NCBI GenBank assembly: GCA_947461165.1
Contig: CANHJR010000015.1
Location: 1 to 11,049, forward strand
DNA: 11,049 bases
Direction: 5' to 3'
From: Saprospirales bacterium
GTDB lineage: Bacteria > Bacteroidota > Bacteroidia > Chitinophagales > JADJOU01
The notes under the pieces were generated by a model. It was given only the letters and a program-made list of their open reading frames with translations, did no database searches and was not told where the DNA came from. Numbering within the stretch: position 1 is the stretch's first letter; every line of letters begins with the position of its first letter. Below, in pieces: positions 1-7,221 of this stretch. The translations under genes were made by a program, and so were the position numbers.

Positions 1-235
1 TATAGCACAATCTCTAGATAGACTCAATTTGACAGTCAATTGGGGATATAATTATGAGTTTTCTGATCATATTGCTGTTGAGTCATTTTTTGGAACGGGA
101 GTCTCGTTTGTCAAAGATATTCGAAATCAATATTATTATGATTTTACCTTATCAAAAAATATTGATACCAAGGTAACCTATACTCCAATGAGGGTTCACT
201 TCGTAATGGGTGGACGTATTGTATTTTATTTCTAA
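1..235 (+). CDS. C-terminal part of a probable outer-membrane beta-barrel protein (5' end outside window)
   Basis: The reading frame is open from the left edge (first full codon at base 2) to the TAA at 233-235, giving about 77 residues of a protein that starts outside the window. The visible part alternates polar and hydrophobic/aromatic residues in short stretches such as VNWGYNYEF and YTPMRVHFVMGGRIVFYF. It contains an FFGTGVSF segment and ends in Tyr-Phe. A terminal Phe after an amphipathic strand is typical of Gram-negative outer-membrane barrels, where it helps recognition by the BAM machinery. I infer a porin-like or small barrel protein of the cell envelope. I do not recognise a specific family, and a barrel-like periplasmic protein is possible. 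The next gene begins within 20 bases, so the two may be cotranscribed. Confidence 0.5.
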   Translation, partial: IAQSLDRLNLTVNWGYNYEFSDHIAVESFFGTGVSFVKDIRNQYYYDFTLSKNIDTKVTYTPMRVHFVMGGRIVFYF

Positions 236-253
236 ATAATTTTGAGCAGAAAA

Positions 254-613
254 ATGAATGCTCTCAAATCACATACAATTACTTATTGTCTTTCACTGCC
301 ATATGCAGAGGAATCTTTTCCATTTGACCAAAAAACCTTAGTCGTCAAGGTCGGCGGTAAAATGTTTGCATTGACCGATGTTCTTGAGGACAACTGTAGC
401 TTTAACTTGAAATGTGATCCAGAACGCGCAGAGGAGCTTCGAGCAACATATAACCATGTTCAGCCTGGATATCACATGTCTAAGATTCACTGGAATACCA
501 TAGAATATGACAACATGGAGATCAAATGGAACCTAATGAAAGACTTGATTGATCATTCATATGATTTGGTTTATCATTCTTTGACAAAATCAAAAAAAGA
601 AGAGCTTAAATGA
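254..613 (+). CDS. MmcQ/YjbR family protein (DUF419 fold)
   Basis: This is a 119-residue protein of the MmcQ/YjbR family, small cytoplasmic proteins with a CyaY-like alpha/beta fold that are often annotated as DNA-binding. The true cellular role of most members is unknown. The whole family pattern is present: YCLSLPYAEESFPF near residues 11-24, a VVKVGGKMFAL strand, NLKCDPERAEELR, the signature GYHMSKIHWNTI, and a C-terminal LIDHSYDLVYHSL helix. I chose the ATG at 254 because it places the first helix at the normal distance from the YCLSLP motif. An in-frame TTG at 242 would add four residues but overlaps a TAATTTTG promoter-like string (237-244). The gene follows the envelope gene by 18 bp and may share its transcript. 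The length is normal and the family call is firm; the function is not. Confidence 0.87.
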   Translation: MNALKSHTITYCLSLPYAEESFPFDQKTLVVKVGGKMFALTDVLEDNCSFNLKCDPERAEELRATYNHVQPGYHMSKIHWNTIEYDNMEIKWNLMKDLIDHSYDLVYHSLTKSKKEELK

Positions 614-642
614 AATTAAGTTCTAAGATTTGGTTTTTTCAT

Positions 643-650
643 TAACTTTG
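643..650 (+). promoter_or_regulatory. Candidate Bacteroidota -7 promoter box (TAACTTTG)
   Basis: TAACTTTG matches the Bacteroidota -7 consensus TAnnTTTG exactly. It lies in the 62-bp gap upstream of the nuclease-domain gene, about 25 bases before its TTG start, so transcription would begin near 657 with a short leader. There is no convincing TTTG element about 20 bp upstream. An 8-bp degenerate match can occur by chance in AT-rich DNA, so this is only suggestive. Confidence 0.35.
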
Positions 651-675
651 TATAGTAAGAGAAAAAAAATAACAT

Positions 676-1242
676 TTGTCTGGCGCCCAAATACCCTTAG
701 AAATACTTTCGATAGCTACTAGTTTTGCTAGTAGAAGCGGGTACAATATTATATTGAAGGAGATAGGAGGATCTCGAAAGCTACAAATGATTATCGGTGC
801 ATCTGAAGCCCAAAGTATCGCCGTGGCACTTCAAAAAGTCGTTACCTCGCGCCCCATGACGCATTCGTTTCTACAAAATATTTTAATCGAATTTGGGTTA
901 ACGCTCAAAAATGTTCAAATCTATAGATATGAGGATGGAAACTATTTTGCATATACTGTATTGGAAGATAGTTTTGGAAATATCAAAAACATTGATTGTC
1001 GTCCTTCGGATGCTATTTGTTTAGCGCTCAAAATGGAAAAGCCCATTTTGGCATTTGAGGAATTGTTTGAAGAACAAAACATGAGCTATATAGAAAAGGC
1101 CAAAGCTAGTGTTGTAGACGAAGATTATAATAACTTATCTGTCATAGAAACCTCAAAATTGAAACACATGTTAGAGGATGCGATCAATAGAGAAAAATTT
1201 GAGATTGCAGAACTTATACAGCAAGAGTTAAACAAACGCTAG
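676..1242 (+). CDS. Bifunctional nuclease (BFN/DUF151) domain protein with C-terminal UVR motif
   Basis: This 188-residue protein fuses a BFN domain (about residues 5-130) to a UvrB/UvrC-type UVR motif (about residues 154-188). The BFN domain shows the repeated family blocks: PLEILSIATS, then LQMIIGASEAQSIAVAL (about 36-52), RPMTHSF (59-65), and RPSDAICLALKMEKPILAFEEL (from about 109). The UVR part is a charged helical hairpin (LKHMLEDAINREKFEIAELIQQEL), the element that mediates UvrB-UvrC contact and similar protein contacts. BFN proteins were named for DNase/RNase activity in plants. Bacterial roles are poorly defined, so a nucleic-acid or stress function is inference. A TAA lies six bases upstream in frame and the next ATG would delete the first conserved strand, so TTG at 676 is almost certainly the start. 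This architecture is common in Bacteroidota. Confidence 0.87.
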   Translation: MSGAQIPLEILSIATSFASRSGYNIILKEIGGSRKLQMIIGASEAQSIAVALQKVVTSRPMTHSFLQNILIEFGLTLKNVQIYRYEDGNYFAYTVLEDSFGNIKNIDCRPSDAICLALKMEKPILAFEELFEEQNMSYIEKAKASVVDEDYNNLSVIETSKLKHMLEDAINREKFEIAELIQQELNKR

Positions 1243-1326
1243 ATTGTCGATTGTGAATTTTAACTATAATTTTTTCCTGCTATCATTGGCCGAATACGTT
1301 ACTTTTATTCTTTCAAAATAGAAATC

Positions 1327-2571
1327 ATGTCGATTAAGCTAAGACTAACAATAATGAATTTTTTCCAGTTTTTTCTCTGGGGATCGTGGTTAACGTCCAT
1401 CGGTGTATACCTTGGAGACACCCTGCATTTTGAAGGCAGTCAAATTGGAGCAGTTTTTTCGACCTTGGGAATCGCTGCTGTGGTTATGCCCGGTCTTTTG
1501 GGAATTATTGCAGATAAGTATCTTAATGCAGAGAAGGTCTATGGAATTTGTCATTTGGTTGGTGGTTTGACCTTGGTTTGGGCATCACAGATTCAATCTC
1601 CTCAAGCCATGTTTACCGCAATGCTTATAAATTCATTGTTTTATATGCCAACAATATCACTTTGTTACTCGGTTTCGTATCATATTTTGGCTAAAGATCA
1701 AATGGATGTAGTCCAAGAGTTTCCAAATATCAGAGTTTGGGGAACGGTAGGGTTCATACTAGCCATGTGGATAGTAGATCTCCAAGGATGGACTGCTTCC
1801 AACACGCAGTTGCTATTGGGTGCAGCCTCATCTATCGTATTAGGTGTTTATGCCTTCACGCTACCTACCTGCGAGACAAACAAGGAGAAAACAAATAGTC
1901 TCGCTTCAGCAATGGGTTTGGACGCCCTCGTTTTATTTAAGAATACCAAGATGCTAATCTTTTTTATGTTTGCTATTTTACTAGGAGCAGCACTTCAGAT
2001 TACAAATGCCTTTGGCCAGGTTTTCTTGGATCATTTTAAGAGTTTTCCAGAATATGCTGATACGTTTGGAGTCAAGCACCCCGGTATATTGATGTCAATT
2101 TCTCAAATCTCAGAAACATTATTTATTCTTGCTATTCCATTCTTTCTCAAAAAATTCGGCATCAAAAAAGTGATGCTTATCAGCATGATTGCTTGGGTTT
2201 TGAGATTTGGATTGTTTAGTATTGGTGATCCAGGAGCTGGATTACCGTTGTTGATACTTTCTATGATTGTTTATGGTATGGCATTTGATTTTTTCACCAT
2301 TTCAGGATCTTTATTTATCGAAAAAGAGACCGATTCTAAGATTCGCTCATCTGCACAAGGCCTCTATTTGATGATGACCAATGGAATAGGAATTATTCTT
2401 GGAGGTTGGCTGAGTGGCTTTGTAGTGGATCACTATACTGCAGCCGGATCAAGTAACTGGACTCAAATTTGGCAAGCCTTTGCTTTGTATGCTTTCATTA
2501 TCGCTGTCCTATTCTTCTTTTTGTTTAAGCATGAACATAAGGCTGCTGATTTTGAGAAAATCAATCATTAA
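1327..2571 (+). CDS. nupG: NupG-type nucleoside:H+ symporter (MFS)
   Basis: This 414-residue inner-membrane protein belongs to the nucleoside:H+ symporter family (NupG/XapB, PF03825) of the major facilitator superfamily. It is expected to import purine and pyrimidine nucleosides driven by the proton gradient. The identification rests on family blocks shared along the full length with E. coli NupG (418 aa): the N-terminal NFFQFFLWGSWLTS, IGAVFSTLGIAAVVMPGLLG, RVWGTVGFILAMW (about 137-149), LLGAALQITNAFGQVFL, SISQISETLFILAIPFFL, and near the C-terminus AQGLYLMMTNGIGIILGGW. Hydrophobic segments are consistent with 12 transmembrane helices. The ATG at 1327 gives the expected N-terminus, with helix 1 starting almost at once. 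It sits 84 bp after the BFN gene and 21 bp before the PLP enzyme, so cotranscription with the latter is likely although the pathways are not obviously related. Confidence 0.92.
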   Translation: MSIKLRLTIMNFFQFFLWGSWLTSIGVYLGDTLHFEGSQIGAVFSTLGIAAVVMPGLLGIIADKYLNAEKVYGICHLVGGLTLVWASQIQSPQAMFTAMLINSLFYMPTISLCYSVSYHILAKDQMDVVQEFPNIRVWGTVGFILAMWIVDLQGWTASNTQLLLGAASSIVLGVYAFTLPTCETNKEKTNSLASAMGLDALVLFKNTKMLIFFMFAILLGAALQITNAFGQVFLDHFKSFPEYADTFGVKHPGILMSISQISETLFILAIPFFLKKFGIKKVMLISMIAWVLRFGLFSIGDPGAGLPLLILSMIVYGMAFDFFTISGSLFIEKETDSKIRSSAQGLYLMMTNGIGIILGGWLSGFVVDHYTAAGSSNWTQIWQAFALYAFIIAVLFFFLFKHEHKAADFEKINH

Positions 2572-2592
2572 TTTTTCATTTAAAACGAAATA

Positions 2593-3564
2593 ATGTCAGG
2601 AAATATCCAATCAAAAATTGGCAATACACCACTTGTCAAATTACAGAAAATCAATCCTTATCCAAACATTGAGATATGGGTTAAATTAGAGTTTACCAAT
2701 CCAAGTGGTAGCATCAAAGATCGAATCGTTCACCACATCATAAATGATGCCGAGAAAAATGGATTATTAAAGCCCGGAGGAACGATTGTAGAAAACACGT
2801 CAGGAAACACAGGTGCCGCCGCCGCTATGATTGGAGCTATTCGAGACTATAAAGTGATTTTGACGATGCCAGACAAGGTAAGTATCGAGAAACAAAATGC
2901 ACTAAAGGCTTTTGGTGCTGAAATTGTCGTATGTCCAACGGCAGCGCTTCCAGAGGATCCGATGCATTATGTAAATGTTGCAAAGCGAATGGCAAGTGAA
3001 ATTCCTAATAGCTTTCGAATAAATCAATATGACAATCCATTGAATCCAGAAGCTCACTATTTGACCACTGGGCCAGAAATTTGGGAACAAACAGGCGGAA
3101 GGGTTACACATTTTGTAGCAGCCGGAAGTACTGGTGGTACCATAAGCGGAATAAGCAAATACCTCAAGGAAAAAAATCCAAATTTGTTCACATTCATGGC
3201 GGATCCTTTTGGGTCTATATTTTACAAATACTTTAAGACAGGAGAAATTGATCCAAATGAAATTGGCTCTTACAATGTAGAAGGTGTTGGTGAAGATCAT
3301 TTGACCAAGGCGATGGATTTTTCATTGGTCAATGACATGATACAATTCAATGATCAGAATTGTTTTGATACTGCAAGACTACTGGCAAAAGAGGAAGGAA
3401 TATTTGGTGGAGGAACTGCAGGAGCTAATGTTTGGGCTGCGCTGCAACTCGCTTCTCGCCTTACGGAACCAGCAGTGATAGTGACTGTTTGTCCAGATAA
3501 TGGAGCGAAATATTTATCCAAGATGTACAATGACGAATGGATGAAAGAAAAAGGATTTTTATAG
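2593..3564 (+). CDS. PLP-dependent cystathionine beta-synthase-like enzyme (short form without CBS domains; cysteine synthase family)
   Basis: This is a 323-residue fold-type II PLP enzyme. IGNTPLVKL (9-17) and NPSGSIKDR (36-44) place the Schiff-base lysine at Lys42. TSGNTG (69-74) is the substrate carboxylate loop and GSTGGT (178-183) the phosphate cup. Several blocks resemble cystathionine beta-synthase rather than CysK/CysM: MPDKVSIEK (92-100), EIPNSFRINQY then NPEAHY, ADPFGSIF, EEGIFGGGTAG, and PDNGAKYLSKMYNDEWM near the end. CBS condenses serine with homocysteine to cystathionine, and the next gene encodes a cystathionine-handling enzyme, which fits. The protein stops after the catalytic core, so it lacks the regulatory CBS pair of many homologues and the haem domain of animal enzymes. 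The residue expected to contact the pyridine nitrogen (Ser349 in human CBS) aligns with Asn in PDNG. O-acetylserine sulfhydrylase activity cannot be excluded. Confidence 0.87.
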   Translation: MSGNIQSKIGNTPLVKLQKINPYPNIEIWVKLEFTNPSGSIKDRIVHHIINDAEKNGLLKPGGTIVENTSGNTGAAAAMIGAIRDYKVILTMPDKVSIEKQNALKAFGAEIVVCPTAALPEDPMHYVNVAKRMASEIPNSFRINQYDNPLNPEAHYLTTGPEIWEQTGGRVTHFVAAGSTGGTISGISKYLKEKNPNLFTFMADPFGSIFYKYFKTGEIDPNEIGSYNVEGVGEDHLTKAMDFSLVNDMIQFNDQNCFDTARLLAKEEGIFGGGTAGANVWAALQLASRLTEPAVIVTVCPDNGAKYLSKMYNDEWMKEKGFL

Positions 3565-3576
3565 AAATAAAAATCC
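3553..3576. repeat. Perfect 10-bp inverted repeat spanning the stop codon of the CBS-like gene
   Basis: GGATTTTTAT (3553-3562) and ATAAAAATCC (3567-3576) are perfect reverse complements separated by the 4-base loop AGAA. The stop codon TAG (3562-3564) lies across the stem-loop boundary. On the plus strand no T-run follows, so a classical intrinsic terminator is unlikely. Read on the minus strand the same hairpin is followed by a T-rich run (TTTTTCTTT), but no minus-strand gene ends here. It could stabilise or partly separate the two transsulfuration transcripts. That role is inference. Confidence 0.6.
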
Positions 3577-3628
3577 ACATAAACCATAATTAGAATAAAT
3601 TCAGTGAAATAAAATCGTTCAAAATCTA

Positions 3629-4768
3629 ATGAAATTTAATACCAAAGCAATTCATCAAGGACAACATCCAGACAAGGAAACAGGAGCTGTTATTCCACCT
3701 TTATATCTAACTTCTACCTATGTTCAAGAGTATCCAGGGATGACAAAAGGTTATGACTATACTCGTGCGGGTAACCCTAATTTCACAAATCTAGAAAATC
3801 AAATCGCTTCACTTGAAAACGGAAAGCATGCGACCATATTTGCATCTGGATTGAGTTCATTTACCGCTATCATTTCTACAATGGAGCCAGGAGAGTTGGT
3901 TTTATCTACTGATGATTTGTATGGCGGAACATACCGAATATTCAACCGTGTATTCAACCAGTATGGTATCTTGTTTGAGACCATAAGCACACAGGATTTG
4001 GCATTGGTCAAAAGCAAAGTTGAGAACCTAAAACCGAAGTATGTCCTGGTAGAAAGTCCTACAAACCCATTGTTGAATATTTCTGATATTGAAGAAATTT
4101 CAAAAATCTGTAAAGCCAATGGATCAAAATTATTAGTAGACAACACCTTCGCTTCTCCTTATTTTCAAAATCCGTTGGATCTTGGAGCTGATATCGTGAT
4201 GCATAGCACTACGAAGTACATAGGAGGGCACTCAGATACGATAGGCGGCGTTTTAATTTATAATGAAGACGACCTCAAACAAAAACTAGATTTCGCAAGA
4301 ATGGCTATCGGATTAAACCCAAGTCCATTTGATGCTTGGATGACTTCTCGTAGTCTAAAAACCCTAGGTGTTAGAATGGAGCGCCATGCTGAAAATGCCA
4401 TGAAGGTGGCAACGTTTCTTGAAAATCATCCTAAGGTCAATAAGGTATATTATCCAGGATTGCCGTCTCACAAAAATCACCTTGTAGCCCAGAAACAAAT
4501 GCGGGGATTTAGTGGAATTGTTTCTGTTGAGTTTCATTTAAACTTGGAAGAAACGATGCGATTGATTTCTGCGTTTAAGATTTTTAGCTTGGCGGAAAGC
4601 CTTGGTGGTGTTGAATCACTTGTCGATCATCCAGCGTCCATGACACATGCGTCCATCCCTAAAGAGGAACGCGAAAAGGCAGGACTTTTTGATGGCCTAG
4701 TCCGATTTTCGGTTGGGATCGAGGATATTGATGACATATTGGAAGACTTGAAGATGGGGCTTGGATAG
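3629..4768 (+). CDS. Cystathionine gamma-lyase / gamma-synthase family PLP enzyme
   Basis: This 379-residue protein is a full-length member of the Cys/Met metabolism PLP family (fold type I). Visible elements are YTRAGNP (44-50, the Tyr/Arg pair that reaches into the neighbouring subunit), FASGLSS (71-77), DDLYGGTYR with the PLP-stacking Tyr98, ESPTNP (142-147), the cofactor aspartate in DNTFASP (Asp171), and the Schiff-base lysine Lys196 in HSTTKYIGGHSD. The C-terminal part (SLAESLGGVESL, THASIP, RFSVGIED) resembles cystathionine gamma-lyases, which split cystathionine into cysteine, 2-oxobutyrate and ammonia. MetB-type gamma-synthases share nearly all these motifs, so the direction of the pathway cannot be proved from motifs alone. 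Its position 64 bp after a CBS-like gene favours the lyase role in reverse transsulfuration. I see no TAnnTTTG box in the 64-bp gap, so cotranscription is likely. Confidence 0.9.
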   Translation: MKFNTKAIHQGQHPDKETGAVIPPLYLTSTYVQEYPGMTKGYDYTRAGNPNFTNLENQIASLENGKHATIFASGLSSFTAIISTMEPGELVLSTDDLYGGTYRIFNRVFNQYGILFETISTQDLALVKSKVENLKPKYVLVESPTNPLLNISDIEEISKICKANGSKLLVDNTFASPYFQNPLDLGADIVMHSTTKYIGGHSDTIGGVLIYNEDDLKQKLDFARMAIGLNPSPFDAWMTSRSLKTLGVRMERHAENAMKVATFLENHPKVNKVYYPGLPSHKNHLVAQKQMRGFSGIVSVEFHLNLEETMRLISAFKIFSLAESLGGVESLVDHPASMTHASIPKEEREKAGLFDGLVRFSVGIEDIDDILEDLKMGLG

Positions 4769-4803
4769 AATGAAAGTTAGATTTCTTTCTAGGTAGGTTT
4801 TCA

Positions 4804-4811
4804 TACCTTTG
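4804..4811 (+). promoter_or_regulatory. Candidate Bacteroidota -7 promoter box for uvrB (TACCTTTG)
   Basis: TACCTTTG is an exact match to TAnnTTTG. It lies in the 82-bp gap before uvrB, 39 bases ahead of its ATG, so transcription would start near 4818. The -33 TTTG is not clear. The box forms one arm of a short dyad (AGGTA 4791-4795, TACCT 4804-4808), and an AT-only palindrome (4814-4830) lies at the predicted start point. I saw no LexA-type CTG-N10-CAG operator. Confidence 0.35.
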
Positions 4812-4850
4812 TCAATTATTAAAAATAATTCATAAGGGTCTAATATATCG

Positions 4851-6887
4851 ATGTCCGAATTCAAAATATCTTCTTCATACCAGCCAGCAGGTGATCAGCC
4901 AACAGCAATTAAAGAACTGGTAGATGGGGTTGTTGATGGCCTTGAGCATCAAACCTTATTGGGTGTGACCGGTTCAGGTAAGACCTTTACGATCGCAAAC
5001 TTAATTGAAAAAGTTCAACGACCAACCCTGGTTATTACGCACAACAAAACTTTGGTTGCCCAACTCTATGGAGAATTCAAACAGTTCTTTCCAGACAACG
5101 CAGTTGAATATTTTGTTTCCTATTATGATTATTATCAGCCAGAGGCATATTTACCTACTTCCAATACGTATATCGAAAAGGACCTCAGTATCAATCAAGA
5201 AATTGAAAAACTAAGGTTGTCTTCCACATCATCCCTATTGTCTGGTCGGAGGGATATATTGGTGGTGGCCTCGGTTAGTTGTATTTATGGTATGGGAAAT
5301 CCTTTTGAATACGCAAAAGGCGTTATACACGTAGAGAAGGGGGAAAAAATGACTCGCAATTTTTTTCTATCAAGGCTCGTGGAATCCCTATATTCAAGGA
5401 CCACGGCTGAACTTGGCAGAGGAAATTTCCGAGTTGTGGGCGATGTCGTTGAAGTATTTCTCCCTTATATCGATCTCGGGTATCGTGTTGAATTTTATGA
5501 AGATGAAATAGAAAGCGTCGAAAGTTTTAATCCTGTGACAAATCGAAAAATAGAGTCTAAAACGAAGCTTGCTATTTTTCCAGCGAATATGTATGTCACG
5601 CCAAAGGATCTTTTAATTTCAACGATTCATGCGATTCAAGATGATATGAATAAACAGGTGGAATATTTCAAATCAATCGGGAAACATATCGAGGCAGCGC
5701 GATTGACAGAGCGTGTCAATTTTGATATTGAAATGATGAGGGAGTTGGGCTACTGCAGTGGAATTGAAAATTATTCTCGATATCTCGACAAAAGAAATCC
5801 AGGAGAGAGACCCTACTGTTTGATTGATTATTTTCCGGAAGATTTTTTGATTGTTTTAGACGAAAGTCATGTCACCATACCTCAATTAAATGCGATGTAT
5901 GCTGGTGATCGAGCTCGAAAGACCAATCTTGTGGAGTATGGTTTCCGACTGCCTAGTGCTATGGATAATAGGCCATTGCAGTTTACAGAATTTGAAGCGT
6001 TTGACAATCAAAAAATTTATGTAAGCGCCACCCCTGGCAAGTATGAATTGGAAAAAACGGAAGGTGTCGTAGTACAACAAATCGTAAGGCCAACAGGTCT
6101 TCTTGACCCACCAATTAGTGTGCGACCAACGTTAAATCAGATTGATGACTTGATGAATGAAATCGATATTCGGGTGAAGAAATCTGAAAGAGTATTAATT
6201 ACAACCCTGACAAAACGAATGGCTGAAGAATTGACAGGGTTCCTTTCAAATGCTGGAGTTAAATGTCGATATATTCATTCTGAGGTCGATACATTAGATC
6301 GTGTTGAAATCCTCCGAGACCTAAGAATTGGAAAGTTTGATGTATTGATTGGGGTTAATTTGTTGAGGGAAGGCTTGGACTTACCAGAAGTATCACTAGT
6401 AGCTATATTGGATGCAGACAAAGAAGGATTCTTGCGAAATCAACGTTCGCTAACGCAAACCTCCGGACGTGCAGCGCGAAACTCAAACGGACAAGTTATT
6501 TTTTATGCTGATAAAATAACAAATTCCATGCAACAAACAATGGATGAAACAGATCGACGTAGAACAATTCAAATAGCATATAATATCGAACACAATATTA
6601 CGCCTACGACAGTTGTCAAGTCAAATGAAGAGATATTCAAGCAAACTTCGGTTATTGATATTCGAGAAAAGGAATATGATATAAACGTTGTACCGACATA
6701 CGCTGCCGCAGAAGGCGAGGATGAGTATCTTTCTAAGCCGGAGATCATCCAAAAAATTGAGCATGCCAAGGCTAAAATGACCAAGGCTTCAAAGAAATTA
6801 GACTTTGTAGAAGCAGCTTTATATAGAAATGAAATGTTTTACTACCAAACAAAGTTGGAAGAATTGAATAGTAGAAAAACCATTTAG
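4851..6887 (+). CDS. uvrB: UvrABC system protein B
   Basis: This is full-length UvrB (678 aa; E. coli 673), the DNA-loading and damage-verification subunit of nucleotide excision repair. UvrA delivers it to lesions, and it then recruits UvrC for incision. The N-terminus carries YQPAGDQPTAI followed by Walker A GVTGSGKT (38-45). The flexible beta-hairpin that clamps DNA is YYDYYQPEAYLP (91-102). The Walker B-type motif DESH is at 337-340 and runs into VTIPQLNAMYAGDRARK. Helicase motifs V and VI are present as GVNLLREGLDLPE and QTSGRAARN; the latter has Ser where many UvrBs have Ile or Ala. The UVR motif for UvrC binding is at about 631-670. ATG 4851 gives the usual family start (MSEFKISSSYQPAGDQP). 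The gene probably has its own promoter and ends 19 bp from the convergent DUF3817 gene. Confidence 0.97.
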   Translation: MSEFKISSSYQPAGDQPTAIKELVDGVVDGLEHQTLLGVTGSGKTFTIANLIEKVQRPTLVITHNKTLVAQLYGEFKQFFPDNAVEYFVSYYDYYQPEAYLPTSNTYIEKDLSINQEIEKLRLSSTSSLLSGRRDILVVASVSCIYGMGNPFEYAKGVIHVEKGEKMTRNFFLSRLVESLYSRTTAELGRGNFRVVGDVVEVFLPYIDLGYRVEFYEDEIESVESFNPVTNRKIESKTKLAIFPANMYVTPKDLLISTIHAIQDDMNKQVEYFKSIGKHIEAARLTERVNFDIEMMRELGYCSGIENYSRYLDKRNPGERPYCLIDYFPEDFLIVLDESHVTIPQLNAMYAGDRARKTNLVEYGFRLPSAMDNRPLQFTEFEAFDNQKIYVSATPGKYELEKTEGVVVQQIVRPTGLLDPPISVRPTLNQIDDLMNEIDIRVKKSERVLITTLTKRMAEELTGFLSNAGVKCRYIHSEVDTLDRVEILRDLRIGKFDVLIGVNLLREGLDLPEVSLVAILDADKEGFLRNQRSLTQTSGRAARNSNGQVIFYADKITNSMQQTMDETDRRRTIQIAYNIEHNITPTTVVKSNEEIFKQTSVIDIREKEYDINVVPTYAAAEGEDEYLSKPEIIQKIEHAKAKMTKASKKLDFVEAALYRNEMFYYQTKLEELNSRKTI

Positions 6888-6898
6888 AAAGGTTGCTT

Positions 6899-6921
6899 GA
6901 GCTAAATTATTGCTCGTTTTT
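6899..6921 (+). terminator. Weak possible terminator after uvrB
   Basis: GAGC (6899-6902) pairs with GCTC (6912-6915) across a 9-base AT loop and is followed by GTTTTT, the arrangement expected of a small intrinsic terminator for uvrB. Outer bases TTGCTT (6893-6898) and AAGCAA (6922-6927) are also complementary around the T-run. The main stem is only 4 bp and the element overlaps the end of the convergent gene, so support is weak. Confidence 0.25.
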
Positions 6922-7218
6922 AAGCAATTTGTGATCCAAATAAAACGTTCCGAATGGAATAAAGCATGAAATAAAAAGCTTCAATGGAATATCCATGTAT
7001 TTCCATGATTTCTGTTCTGCTACGATATAAATCATGCAAAGAAAACCAATGAATAATGCACCGTGGACAGAACCAATCATTCGAACATATTCAGGTTGAT
7101 CATACATATATTTCATAGGCATAGCCCAACCCATCAATACCAATAAGGAAAGTCCTTCGAGAAACCCTGCGATTCTCAGCCGACCCATGTTCGAAGATAA
7201 TAGTTTTTGTATATTCAT
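6907..7218 (-). CDS. DUF3817 integral membrane protein
   Basis: This is a 103-residue protein with about three hydrophobic segments (roughly 14-34, 47-66 and 78-96). It matches the DUF3817 pattern: a conserved start RLRIAGFLEGLSLLVLMG, a WAMPMKYM segment, the motif MIGSVHGALFIGF with a buried His, and a closing IPFGTFYLDHKLL. Family members are small inner-membrane proteins of unknown function. Some are encoded as short C-terminal genes of unrelated operons, as here. It begins 3 bp after the stop of the M20 amidohydrolase, so it is almost certainly translated from the same mRNA. Nothing in the sequence suggests a substrate or partner. Length and motif order are normal, so the family assignment is good and the role is open. 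Confidence 0.85.
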   Translation of the reverse strand: MNIQKLLSSNMGRLRIAGFLEGLSLLVLMGWAMPMKYMYDQPEYVRMIGSVHGALFIGFLCMIYIVAEQKSWKYMDIPLKLFISCFIPFGTFYLDHKLLKNEQ

Positions 7219-7221
7219 TTT

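Noticed and set aside
237..244. TAATTTTG promoter-like box before the MmcQ/YjbR gene
   Set aside because: It would start transcription about 3 bases before the ATG, and no -33 element is present; probably a chance match.
605..620. CTTAA...TTAAG dyad across the stop of the MmcQ/YjbR gene
   Set aside because: The stem is 5 bp of mostly AT pairs, and the T-rich stretch begins about 10 bases too far downstream.
2902..3300. Open frame of 132 codons antisense to the CBS-like gene
   Set aside because: It is a shadow of a strongly conserved plus-strand enzyme, and its translation has no recognisable domain.
4772..4789. GAAAG...CTTTC 5-bp stem after the CGL-like gene as a terminator
   Set aside because: The stem is short and AT-rich, with no T-run directly after it.
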